Assembly (NCBI GenBank): GCA_027886175.1
Contig: JAJNNQ010000009.1
Span: 15,039,501 to 15,103,500 of the forward strand
Reading direction: 5' to 3'
DNA: 64,000 nt
From: Phylloscopus collybita
Lineage: Eukaryota > Chordata > Aves > Passeriformes > Phylloscopidae
Shown here piece by piece: positions 15,101-28,100 of the stretch. The notes beneath the pieces were generated by a model. It made no database searches. It saw nothing but the letters and a program-made list of their open reading frames with translations, and was not told where the DNA came from. Position 1 is the first letter of the stretch; the number at the start of each line of letters is the position of its first letter. The position numbers were made by a program, and so were the translations under genes.

Positions 15101-16115
15101 AAGAAGACATTAGTGCTTTTTCTGTAAATCTAAGTTGCTTATAATAATAGCTCTGGGCTTTGATGTCTTCATCATGTAAGTGTTGAGTATTAAATGATAT
15201 TTACATAGGTGTCATTAGGGACATGACTAGAATGAGTCCAACTTCAAAACATTACTTTCATTTTTGTGCTTGAGTTCATGAAGGATTGCATTATTAACTT
15301 GGTAGCATGATGAACATTGCTATTTTATTAGTATGCATTGCACTGCTTTTTCATCTGTGTTGAAATGAGAATGCTTTTTATTGATGAAGCTAAACACTTG
15401 CTGGGCTTATATATGGCATGTGAAAACAAAAACAGGTGCTGCTTTAAATAGTTATATCAACGATAATACTACTTTTACTAATGAAAATGTGTCTGTCAGT
15501 TTAACTTACAGTGTTTTGGGACTGAGGCATTCCTTTTAAGGTCTGAATTTCTGAATTTATTTTTTAGAGATTTAAGTAACAACAGAATCAGCACTCTTTC
15601 TAATCAGAGCTTCAGCAACATGACTCAGCTGCTCACCTTGTAAGTTTGAACATGTAACAGTGACTCTGTGGAAGCATTACAGTGGGGATTTTTGTCTTGG
15701 AAAGAAAGGGCATTTAGTTGATATTAAAACTTGCTTGGTTTGGATGCTGTAAAATAACTTATTTCCTAACTAGCTATGTGTCCAAAAGCTGATTTTGGTC
15801 ATGCTCTGCATAGTTTACTGAATAACTGATACAATTGCTGACAACATTTTATATATTTTCAGAATTCTTAGTTACAACCGCCTAAGATGTATTCCTGCAA
15901 GGACTTTTGATGGGTTGAAATCACTTAGGTTGTTGTAAGTATTAGTTTTTAATCATTGCTATTTTCCGTAATTTTTATTTGTGTACAGAAGATAGCAGAA
16001 CCATAGGAAGTTAGCAGATTTTAACACCTCTCAAATATTTCAGAAGTGATAATTATGTAGCCTTAAAAATCTGATACATGCACTTTTTACGTTTCTGATT
16101 TTTAATGTCAGCTGT

Positions 16116-16158
<43 letters not shown>

Positions 16159-19100
16159 CTTTTTTTGTGTTATGTTCTCCCTTGTTATAAGCATTAAATT
16201 CTAGCAAAAATGCCATATGAATAAATTCCTTCTGTATATATCAGGGGGGTTTGCAGTTGAATTTTGAATACTCTTATTCCAACAGTAAGTTTCTTTGTCT
16301 TGTTTCATTTAATGTGGGAGTGTTTCCAAAGCCATGACATCATGATTTAGTATTAAAAACCAGTAACTTTACTTTTTGGTTGCAAGAAGACTTTCCATTT
16401 TAGCACTAGGAAAAACATAGTTGACAGGGCACAAAAATGGACAAAGGAAAATAAAGAACAGTCAGTCTCATTTACAGCTTCAGTTTGTTATTAAGAAAAA
16501 AGCCTGCAAAAATTTCTTTTCAAAGTCCACAGCAATACATATAATTTTTGCCTCCATGTGGGGCATTTTAACCATTTAAATATTTGATTGGATTAAATAC
16601 CTAAAGCATGGCATTATTTAAATTGGCTTTCATAATTTCAGTTATTCAATATAAATATGGGTAATTTTAAGAACAATAATTCTATGTATGTTAGATATTC
16701 ATGTATTTTAATGAATTTATAGAAAAGGCGAGATGCTTTTTACAGAATCACAGAATGAGCTGAGTTTAAATGGACCCACAAGGATAAGTGGGTTCAGCTC
16801 CTGGCAGTGCACAGCATCATCCCCAAGAGTCACACCATGTGCCTGAGAGCATTGCCCAAAGGCTTCTTGAGCTCAGTCAGTCTTGGTGCTTTGACCCCTG
16901 GGGAGCCTTTCCAGTGGCCAATCACCTTGTGGGTCTTTTCCTAATATTCTTTTCCTAATATTCAATCTAATCCTCCCTTAACTCAGCTTCAGACCATTCC
17001 CTTGGGTCCTGTCACTGGTCACCACAGAGAAGAGATCAGTGTCTGCCCCTCCTCTTCCTCTCATGAGGAAGTTTTGACTGCAGTGAGGTCTCCCCTCAGT
17101 CTCCTCCAGGCTGAACAGACCAAGTGGCCTCAGCCCCTCCTCCTACAGCTTCCTCTGAAGGCCCTTCATTACTGTCATTAGTCTTCTTTGGACACTCTGT
17201 AATAGCTTCCTATCTTTCTTTGTGGCACCCAAAACTGCAATTTTCAAGGTGAGGCTGCCCCAGCTCAGAGCAGAGCAGGACAATCCCCTCCCTTGCCCAG
17301 CTGGCGAGGCTGTGCCTGATGCACCCCAGGACAGGGCTGGCTGTCCTGGCTGCCAGGGCACTGCTGGCTCATGTTCAACTTTCCATTGACCAGGACGCCC
17401 AGGTCTCTTTCCTGGCACTGCTTTTCAGCATCTCATTCCCCAGCCTGAACCTACATCCATGACTGCCTCATCCCAGCTGCAGAATCCAGCACCTGCCCTT
17501 GTTGAACTTCATATAGTTGGTGAAACCAGCAAGTTTTCTACAAAAGAAATATCACTATTCCCAGTAGTGATGCCTAATGAAGCTTTGAATTTTCTACCTC
17601 TACTATCAAATTTGGACAAAAATGTTAATACTTAAATTAACCATCAATGTCTGTATGTTCTATGAATCCATGAAAGATTAAAAAGAACATATGGACATAA
17701 TTAATGCAAATTTCAGTGAGCTGCTGAAAAAATCAGAAACTCTTCTGCTATCTCCCATCTCCAAATCCAGTTGGTATTTTGCATTAACTGTGCCTACTTT
17801 ATCAACTTTTATTTTTCAATTTTAAAATAATTATGGTACTTATATTTCTTATGAAAACCCAGGATGCAAAAAATTCAAATGACAAATAAGCTTCCAGGTA
17901 GAGCTTACCGAAAAAAAAAAAAAAAAAAAAGAAACCACAAATAGTTGGAAACACTGAGGAACTGGAAGAAAAAAAAATGTGAAAAGCTGAGGACTATTGA
18001 AGGAAGATGAAATTTGCCAAGTTAACCTGATGATTTTTTATGCATTGATATTATTGTGGGGTTTTTTCTATTTAAGGTCTTTACATGGCAATGATATTTC
18101 TGTTGTTCCTGAAGGAGCCTTTAATGATCTTTCAGCATTATCACACCTGTAAGTATTCAGCTGGTTTTTTGTTTGTTTTTGGTTTTTTGGTTTTGTTTTT
18201 GGGGGGGTTTTGTTGTTGTTGTTTTGGGTTTTGGGGGTTTTTTTGTGTTTGGTTTGGTTTTTTTGCTTTTTTGGGTTTTTTTTGTGTGTGTGTGTGTTTG
18301 TTCTGTTTTGTTTTTGTTTTGGTTTTGCTTTTGCTTTTGTTTTTTTGTTGTTGTTGTTTTTTGGTTTTTTGGGATTTTTTTTGGGGGGGTTGCTTTGGTT
18401 TGGTGGTTTTTTTTATGCATAGCCAATTTTATATAGCCAAAGAAAGACATAATGCAAAGAAGTTTCTGGAAGAAGTTCGTGCTGGTGCAAAGGCTGGGCA
18501 CTGGCCAGAGAGCTGGCAGCAGCTCAGCAGAAAACTCCTGGGCCTGCTGCTTGGGCTGCAAGTTGAACTTGTCTGCCCTGCATTCTCATGGCAATGAAGG
18601 CTAAAGACACTCTGGGCTAAATTTGAAAGTGTTCAGCCAGGGAATTGAGGATACTGATCACTCCTTTCTGCTTGGCCCTCCTAGGAGCACATTTGGAATG
18701 TGTCTCCATTTCTCCAGTACAAAGCAGATGTTTATGAGCTGCAGCAAATCCAGCAGAGGGGCAAGCAGGTTGAGAGGTGGCTAGATTGTATGAGCTGTAA
18801 GGAGAAGCTGCAGGAACTGTAGCTTATCCAGCCCAAAGAAAGGGGAGACCTAAAAGTCTTCAAGCCTAAGGATTACACCAATGATGGAGACTCAGAGGTG
18901 CACAGTGAAGAATCAGAGTGGCATCAAAAAAGCATCAAAACCTGAAACAAGGGAAATTTGATTGAACATAATGAAAAATTCTTCACTGTGAGGATGATTC
19001 AGCCAGGTGGCCCAAAGAAGCAGGGAAATCTCCATCCCTGGAGATTTTCAGAGCTCAGTTGGAAACAGCCCTAAGCAGCCCTGACTGCTAAAGTAATCCT

Positions 19101-22100
19101 GCTTTGTGCAGGAGGTGAGAATAGATGAAAATTATTCTATGATTCTGTGTCAGTCTCTTGTTAAGTTGACATTAAACACATCACGTCTGATTTCAGAACA
19201 TAATTTGAGGCAAAAGTTTTCCGGTTTTTAATTTTCATTGGGAACCTAAATTAGAGTAAGCTACTTCCAGCAAACCTTGTGATCTTTATGGATAGCTAAA
19301 ACTTTGAGGGGTATGTTGACTAGTGCCTTTAGATATATCTGGAGGTTTACATTTCTGAACAGCAGCAGTTGTTAAAAACTTAATTATCTGTTTCTCATTC
19401 AGTATTGGACATTTATATGTAGTTCTCAGAAATTTCATACTGATTAAGCTTTCAGTCATTGGTAATTCATTCAAATGCTACTATTAAACTAATTTATCTG
19501 CATGAAATATCAGATTGGATAGATTTGATTGTTGCTGGTGCTTTTTTCTTGATGGATACCAGTTATATATTCTGATTTTAGCAGATTTAGATTTAGTTCA
19601 GGCTGTAATCCACTTTTGCAAATACAGAATGGACAAATTCTAGGTGTTTCTCCTTGCATGGGAAGTTCCCTTGTCACTAAGTCTCCTTTTTTTTTTTCTG
19701 CTCTGACTTATGCCTGACTGAAAAAATATGTATATTTTCTTGAGTACAGCTTGAATTTATTAAGAAGTTAATATGAGAGAGCTTTCTGCTCAGTGGGGCA
19801 GAAGAGAGTGTTTCAGCTCTGGTAGTTTCTACTGCCTTTGTTTGCCAAAGACTTTCTTGTGTCTCTAGAAGACACACGGATTCAAAGCTGTGGAAAGTAT
19901 TCAAACATCTGGAGAAGGAGGATGTTCTAACACAGCCATTTGATAGTGTTTGCAATGTTGAGATTATCTTTTAAAAGTTCCATGATTACTGTATTTCTCA
20001 AAAAGACTATGAGTACATCTTTACAGAATAGCACAAGGCTTCAATCCTGCAAATTAACTACACAATGTCTCATTGTTTTCAGAGTTTTAAGAGTATTTAT
20101 AGTTTCTAGCAGAGAAAATAAACACTTAAAAAGCTGTTACAGAAATTAATTCTGAAAATCTCCAGCTAAATTATTTTTTAATTAAAAAAAATCACACGGA
20201 TTATCATTTAAAGAAATGGATTTGCTTTCATAATGAAGAAATTCTTATGTAACTACTGCAAAGCTAGGATAATGTAGTTTTATTTACTTATGCAGCCAAG
20301 ACCTCTTACAGAATTCTGCACATAGTTGTGATTTCAGTGAGACAGCTCCAAAGAGGAAATAATTAAATCCAATTTGGAAGCTTAGAAACAGATGGTTTGT
20401 ACCAGCCTGGGAGCCATAAACTGAAAAGGAGAAATATCAGGGCAGAACTCTGTGGAATTGTGTTGATTGCTTCAGAAGAAATACTTTATTCTTGTTATCT
20501 CGTTAAATTGCCCAGTATCAGTTTCACTTGGCTGATGCAGCTGATCTTCGCCATTACAGCCCAACAGAGCTAGCTGGTATTAGCTCACCAAAGTTCACAC
20601 ATAGTGCCATTAAGAATATCTAGATTCCTGGACCATGTTCCTACTAAAACTATCACTTCTTGGTCTAGAACCTAAATCCAGACATTTAGTGCTGTAACAG
20701 GCATTTTGCTGGTGGGAGAACAGGTTTGCATTTTGAATGGTTTTTGCCAATCTTTTTTCTGGCTTCTTTTTTGAAAAGCAGCCATTTAAAACTTGACTCC
20801 CTTTTTTATTTGTCTTCTTTTCCACAGGGCTATTGGAGCAAATCCTCTTTATTGTGATTGTAATATGCAGTGGCTATCTGACTGGGTAAAATCAGAATAC
20901 AAAGAGCCTGGTATTGCACGTTGTGCTGGTCCTGGAGAAATGGCAGATAAACTTCTTCTCACAACTCCGTCAAAGAAATTTACTTGCCAAGGTACTGTTG
21001 CTGTTTTGTTTTTTTTTTTTCCTCTTTGAAGTGTCAATGTTTAATTTTTACAAATAGTTGAGCTGTGAATTAAGTCTTTTGTACTCAAAATACATGTATT
21101 ATAGCATCTTAACTCAGCCTTGTCATTATTACTCATATTTAAGGATATAGCCATTGGTTCCATTCAGGAAATTTATTTATTTTAAAGATTTTAATTCCTA
21201 TCTCTTTTGAAATAAATAGAGAAAAAAGTCTTTGGACTTGCAGTACAGTATTCTTCATGATGTACATAGTACATCAAAGTACAGGATGTACACAGGTACT
21301 TTATACTGGCTCAGTCATGAATAAGAGTTTAAACATCTACACTTCCCTCAGCATTTTTCCTTCAAGCTGTTCACCATAACAACTGTCAATACATCCATAA
21401 TCCTTACAGTCTGCAATTAAATGTATAATATGTCTGATACTTCAGAAGAAAGCACAAACCAAACTAAATCAAAAGCAAACCAAGGAAAAGGTAGATAAAG
21501 GAACGTGATAACCACTATAGGTGGTTAGAGGAGGTCTCAATCTAAAATCTTGTTAAACGGGGAGGTGTCTCAGGGTATTTAACTCCATGTTGGTACCAGT
21601 ATTGCTGGCATTTGTATCACAACTTATATTATTGTCTGTTAATTCCTAGAGGGTTTTTTTTCTGAACCGTACAATTACTTTATAGAAAATTACCCTTTTT
21701 CTTTACATCAAGTAAGAACTTGGTTTGTTTACTGTTTAATTATTCTCTATTCCACTGATTTATCCCGTAAATATTTTGAAAACGCAGAAAGCTTCTACTG
21801 TAGCTTCATTTTTCATGGTCCTGACTTAAAAACATTGAAACTCCAATTGAAAAAAATTATGTGTTCTTATATTTGCTAATCTCTCTGTGATTTCTGAGGC
21901 ATCAGATTAATATGTTCTTTAGTCTTGTAGAATTTATTCTCAGTGTCAAGGTAATCTTCAAGCTGTTTTGACTTATTCATCTTTTAGTGTATCTTCAAAG
22001 GTGAGCTTTATCCCTTTGTCATTTTGTTGTTATAAAAGCAAAGCAGTGGGACTTTGTCAGAGTTTGCCTTACCCAAAGTTGTTCTTTACTGCATATTTAA

Positions 22101-25100
22101 TCTATTGAGTCTTTTCTCTTTAGACTTTCTGTCAAAAAAACTTTTTTTTTTCTTTTTGTATATAAATACGACTGGAAACCAACCATCTTGTTACTTGCGG
22201 TGAATTTTTTTTCCCTCTGAATCTCTAAAATTTTCACCAGTACATCTCTGAGGTCATGTCAGTGTTCATTGCATATGACACTCATCTGTTGCAAAGTCTC
22301 TTATCCTTCTTTTAGATAGGACATTTGCTGGCCGATCTGATCATTTTCTTTACCAGCATCCACTGAACAGTACTGCAGATATGCTTTTATTGCACACTGT
22401 CATAGGGATAACAAGTGAAAGAATATCTGCATGGACATGAGGAACCTGTTTAGTTATTTTCCAGCTTTGTCAGTTTTACAAACTATATCACTTCTGCCTA
22501 CAATCATTGTTATGTTTCTGTCAGACAATCCAGAAATTATATCTTACTCTTTCTCGCCCATCAGAAAAGATCCTTTATATTATTATGCAGGAAGAACTGT
22601 GTATTTGTTTCACTTCCAAGAGTGGAGGTCTTGTATTATGGATACCTTTGAAAGAAATAGTTTTCCTGCCACTGTCTTATGACGATGCTCACAATTACAG
22701 ATTGCAAATCAGTAGCTTTTCAATACATGATGGCCCTGTAAGACATTTTGAGTCTGGTGCTAAAAGATAAGTAATTTTATCTTTTGCCTAAAAGTGAACT
22801 GCTGAACAATAGAAATTAGGAAGAGGCTATGTTCCTATTAGAACCAAAATTTTTGCTTATGAATAAATGGTCTGCTACTGTGTATGCATTTACAAGAAAA
22901 GAGTAGTGTGTAATTCCCTCTTATCACTATCCATTAATTCAATTGATAATGAGTTGGGTGCTTGAATTTTGCCTACGTAACGAATAGTTCCCAGTAAAAA
23001 TGGCAGTAAAAATGGCATTTTACAGTGAAGTCTCATTTCAGTTGTAAAGCTTGACAAAATCCCTTAACCTTACTCTAATTTTATAAATTCTTTTACTGCA
23101 GGAGTCTTACATTGATATTTTCTTCTTCCAGTTATTTTTCTACATTTGTGGGTGGGTTTATTCTTTCATTTTTTTAATGTGGCCTCTAACAGCTTTTAAA
23201 TCTTTTACCTCCTTATCATCCATGCCCTGCTTCTAGAGATTCCAGGGCCTTGTGGTTTTCTGATACCAGGTAAGGTTATAAGCAGATCTGGAATGGGTGA
23301 TCTGCTTAAGAACAGACCTTCTGACCTTCCTTTTGTGTACCTCAAGCAGACTTCTTTCCTAAGACACGCATGTGTACTGTTTGTTTTCCCCTGTGGTGAA
23401 TTTACAGATGATTATTCATGATATATAATTTAGTATATTGGATGAACAGTTGTTTTTTTTTTTATTATTTCAAAAGTCTGCATTTAAAATCTGAGTATCT
23501 AACTGGAATTATTACTTCCACTGCATTGTACTAAAATTGGTGATTTCATTAGCAGTGTAAATACTGCTTTAGAGGCCATATGCAGGAGAGGGTTATAACA
23601 TGACAGAGCTAAAAGTTTTTCTTGCAACAGGTTTCTTTAGAAGCTGGTTTGAGACCATTTCTGTCATGATTTTTCTTAAAACATCTTAGCTACATGTATA
23701 TATATCAATAAAATACTGTTAGTTGTTCTTACAAAAGAATTTTTTTTCTCAGGGCTTATTCAAGAATGTAGATGTCAACAATTTGAAAAACTAAGCTAAC
23801 CAATAGGTTATAAACCAAATTCTTTTTCATATACAAGTCTTTTAACGCATGCAAGCAGGAAGAATAAAGGTGAAAATGAAATAGTGAAATAAATGAAAAT
23901 AGTGAAAATGAAAATAGGTTTCAAAACTACATTAGCAGTTTTTTGATCTTACAACTGAAGAATGATAAATCAAAATATTAATTTATATTGGATACTACAT
24001 ATATATTAGTTTGAAATAAATAAAGCACAAAATCAGATAATGTTGCTTACTCTCCTGTTGAGACTTATGTTCCCATTTTCTGTCTCTGTTTTGGAAGTAA
24101 AATTTAGAGTGCTAATCCATTTGGGAACAAAACCTTAGTTACTGAATTTTTTTTTTAATTTGTGCCAATTAATTAGCATTTTATTGCACGAATAGTTGAA
24201 AAGAGGATATGATATTCAGAATAAATGGGAGGAGGGACTGGCTTCCAAGCTACAGCACAGTGTTACAAATTTTTATGTGTGTGCTTCTTTCACTTATTTT
24301 TTTTTTTCACAGAACTTCCTCATATACTCAATAATCAGTAGTCTAGAGTACAGTCAGTACTTTCTAGATGTTGATTCTATGATGTTTGTTTCAACTTTTC
24401 TACCTCTCCTCTGTGCAGATTTAACCGATACTTTGACCTGGTATAGATTTCTCTTTCAAAATAATGTAATGAAGAGAAAAAAAAAATTAACTGTCCATAC
24501 AGATTTTGGCTTTGACAGTAAGCACCTTATCACATACTACAGTGTTCTGCTTGCAAGTTGTGACACAGAAGGATACCAGCAACTGCAGATTAAAAAGAAA
24601 CAAACAAACAAAAAAAAAACTAAAAGGTCACCTGCTCTTTGTCTATCACTCCTTACTTGATCCTTGCAATCACATGGTTTCCTTCCAGGCCAGCTCCTTT
24701 ACCATTAATATGAGATTATTTGCAAAGAAAAATAAGGAAGTTAAGCAATCTAAGTTTAAAAATAGAATAAAGCCCCATATCTAAGCAAAGCTCTTTTAGC
24801 TTTGAAAACTGTGCAGTTTGGCTCATTTCGTGTAAAACCTGCTACAGAGCAATCAGGTATTTTCTCTAGAAGGCCACCGGGTTTTTTTCCATTTAGAGAA
24901 ATCACTGTTTATTTCTTCAAAAGTACAGTTAATCTGTGGATAACTGAAGGGGATTTTTAATAGGGGAAATCTGAAGTCAAACTGAAGGCAGTATTGTCAC
25001 CAGGCCATAGAGCTGGTGATAGAGAATTTATCTTCATTCTCTTAATAGGCATTTGACAAAGACACATGTTTTCTCTTACAGTAATCAAATCACTAAAAGT

Positions 25101-28100
25101 CACCTGTTTCCTCTTACAGTAATCAAATTTCACAAAAATTATGAAAATCAATCATTATTCATACATAGGTGGTTTCTAACTTTTAACAAGTAACCAGTGA
25201 TTTCCTCAGTTGCTTGGGAAAAAAGAAAAAAAGAAACAAAGAGAAAAAAAAAGTTCCTAACTTGAAAATTCACCAGAAAATGGCTGTAAAACTGGGAAAT
25301 TAGAAAAAAAAAAAAAAAAAAAAAAAAAGAAGAAGAAAAAAAGAAACCACTAAAAAGTATCTATGTAACAGCGATAAGATTTGTGTAAGTCAAAGCTCAA
25401 GTCTAGGTTCTGAAACTTAAGGTTTTGTCAATTTCTATTTTTGATTTCTTTCATTATAATCATTAATAGAAGAAGATAGACTGCAAGCATGGATTGCAGT
25501 CTTCCCTTGCACATAGGTTTGAGGTACAGTTTACATGATTTGTGGTCTCAACTAACACAGTAATGCACAGAACTGTGGCTGACCCACAAGGAAGAAAGAC
25601 ACAGTATAGAACTATTTATGGTGTGATAGCTTGGACAATGCAATTTACATTACAGTTTGCTGATTTACAAGAAATTTACAAGTCGTTTTACCATTTCATT
25701 TTGCCATCTACATGATCCTGCAGAGAAAAAATATATTAAAACAAAAATGCATTTAAAGAAGTGTTCTCAGTAGCACCATAATGGGAAGGATTGAAAACTG
25801 TGATAGCCCATTTTCTCACAGGCAATTCCTACTCCATAACAAAACAAAAGCTGAAGTTGTATTCTTCATTTTGTTACAAAATACAAAGGAAAGGCAATTA
25901 TCATGGATCAGAACTGTACAGCTTTCAGAGAATAGGAATATCAGAATCATTTTGGTGTCAGCTTCTTAAAACCGGAGAGTGATACTTAAACCAAAGATCC
26001 AATCCCATATTTGTTTGGTCATTTCAAAAGAATGAAGGACAGTTCAACATTTCATTAATATAGAAACACCATAAAGTCTAAAATACAAGGTGCATTTTAA
26101 AATTTAAAGCAACGTGTCAGATAGATCCTGTCCAATGTAAATTAATAGTTGCTTGTTTCTGACTATCCAATTTGTATTTTTAAGGGTCTGTGGATGTCAA
26201 TATTCTTGCAAAGTGTAATCCCTGTTTATCAAATCCATGTAAAAATGATGGAACCTGCAATAATGATCCAGTTGACTTCTACAGATGTACATGCCCGTAT
26301 GGTTTCAAGGTAGGTACTGCATGAAGAGGAAAAAGCTCACTGAAATGTAAGCTTATCCTTAAAAACCTTTAAGTATTCTTTGTCTCCCTTCCACTAGTGT
26401 CTGTATTTTCTTCTTACATTATAATTGTTGTTCCCTGTGTAGGGTCAAGACTGTGATATTCCCATTCATGCTTGCATTAGTAACCCATGCCACCATGGTG
26501 GAACTTGTCATTTGAAAGAAGGAGAAAAAGATGGTTTCTGGTAGGTTTTTTAATTGTAATAACAGGATGGAAAACTACTGAGATTTTTATGGTAAACTTG
26601 TGTTGGTGTTAATCTTTAGATTCTCTCTGTTTGCTGGTGAGAGCACCACAAAGGCAGATTTTTAGTGCTTTGGAAGTTTTCAGAACATGTTGCTATCCTT
26701 GGAAAGCTTCTAGAGCTTTGAATCTGTTCAAAACAGTAACAAATGACTGTGATTAGTTGAGGCATATCAGGTCAAGACAGCATAGTATTGACTCCATTAT
26801 GTTAATTAATAGCTAGCTAGATCCCTGCTGAAAAGATCTCATAATTCATCTGTTGTTGTGTGTATTACTTCAACAGACAGCATGTAAATGATAAAATGTA
26901 AATCCCAGTGAAACAGAAAATTAATGATTCATTTGAAACTCACTATGCCAGCAGATAAACATGCTGTGAGCATTTTTAATCTTGAGTTATTTAATCACAA
27001 GTACAATTACTCCAGATGTACTTCATGAATTATGAAATGAAGTTCTTTAGCATTCTTATGTGAGATTATTAGTCATTTTATAATCTATACCTCAAACTTG
27101 TTAGAAATGATACTTCAAAAAGATACAATTCATTATCCTGCAATTCATTATGACATTATTCTTACTTTTAATCCAAATTCTGCCCAAGGATTAAATAGTC
27201 TTCTATTAAAATTTAAGTGTATACGTCTTAATACTATGCCTCAAGAATTTAAATTGACATAGTCGTGCCTCAGAATTTGACCTTTTTTGTTTATTTGTTT
27301 GAACACCACATATTTTGAAAATCAAAACAATCTCATAGTAAAAGCTTCAGAAATTATGTGTAGTGCAAATTGCATGAAAATGTATGTGTAGTATATTTGA
27401 GTGGCTTCTACATCTACTATCTATTTTGATGTATTTGTTTTGCAGAAACATGATTAAAAGCAGAAAATAAATTACTGCTTTGAAGAGTTTATGCAGGTTT
27501 TTGTTTTTTATATGAATGCATGTACATTTGAAAGAGTTTTATATTAGTGCATTTAACTGAACGGTTGTGGAAAACTACTATTACATACTAAGCACTTATT
27601 CTACAGTATTTTTCATGTATTTAACCTTAAAGAACCAAAAGGATCCCTTTCCATAAGAAAAATTATTTAACAATGTAAAGGAAGAATACTTATCAAAAGA
27701 AATGCTCCATGATTTAATTTAGCAGGGTCCTTAAACTAGAGACTAAAATATGAATTACTTTAGAAGCATTTTCCTGTAATTTAAATTATAAAAGAATACT
27801 TTGAGATTATTTAACATAAAGGTTTTTTACATTATATCAATCGTGTTCTGTTATGGAATATTATAATTCTAATGTAATTCTTTGAATTTCAGAACTCCTT
27901 GTCTGGACTCCCCACTTAAAATGTCCATGTGGTTATTTTGTTTTCTGTGTTACAGGTGCACTTGTGCAGATGGATTTGAAGGTGAAAACTGTGAAGTAAA
28001 TGTTGATGACTGTGAAGACAATGACTGTGAAAACAATTCCACTTGTGTGGATGGAATTAATAACTATACTTGCCTTTGTCCACCTGAATATACAGGTAGG

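Larger units (their letters stand above)
15935..18076 (+). other. SLIT2: SLIT2 intron, 2.1 kb
   Basis: GT-AG intron holding a T37 run (16122-16158), a minus-strand CR1 (16743-17520) and an A20 run (17911-17930). The 223-bp intron just upstream (15640-15862) contains nothing notable. Confidence 0.9.
18149..20827 (+). other. SLIT2: SLIT2 intron, 2.7 kb
   Basis: GT-AG intron with a G/T-rich tract at 18163-18415 right after the donor, then a sense CR1 at 18455-19147. The remaining 1.7 kb is unique AT-rich sequence. Confidence 0.9.
20992..26184 (+). other. SLIT2: SLIT2 intron, 5.2 kb, between D4 and EGF1
   Basis: GT-AG intron with no recognised transposon. Holds a 38-bp imperfect tandem duplication (25063-25138) and an A25 run (25304-25328). 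Open stretches at 22431-22770 and 24196-24660 look like chance. Confidence 0.9.

Noticed and set aside
18085..18597. Long open frame starting in the SLIT2 exon and crossing the G/T tract
   Set aside because: In a different phase from SLIT2 and made of F/V/L/C/G residues from the G/T repeat; an artefact.
22431..22770. Two overlapping open frames in different phases
   Set aside because: Neither resembles a known protein; mutual overlap in AT-rich intron DNA argues against coding.
24196..24660. 154-codon open frame in the D4-EGF1 intron
   Set aside because: Contains low-complexity F- and K-rich segments from T and A runs, with no family resemblance. Chance frame.
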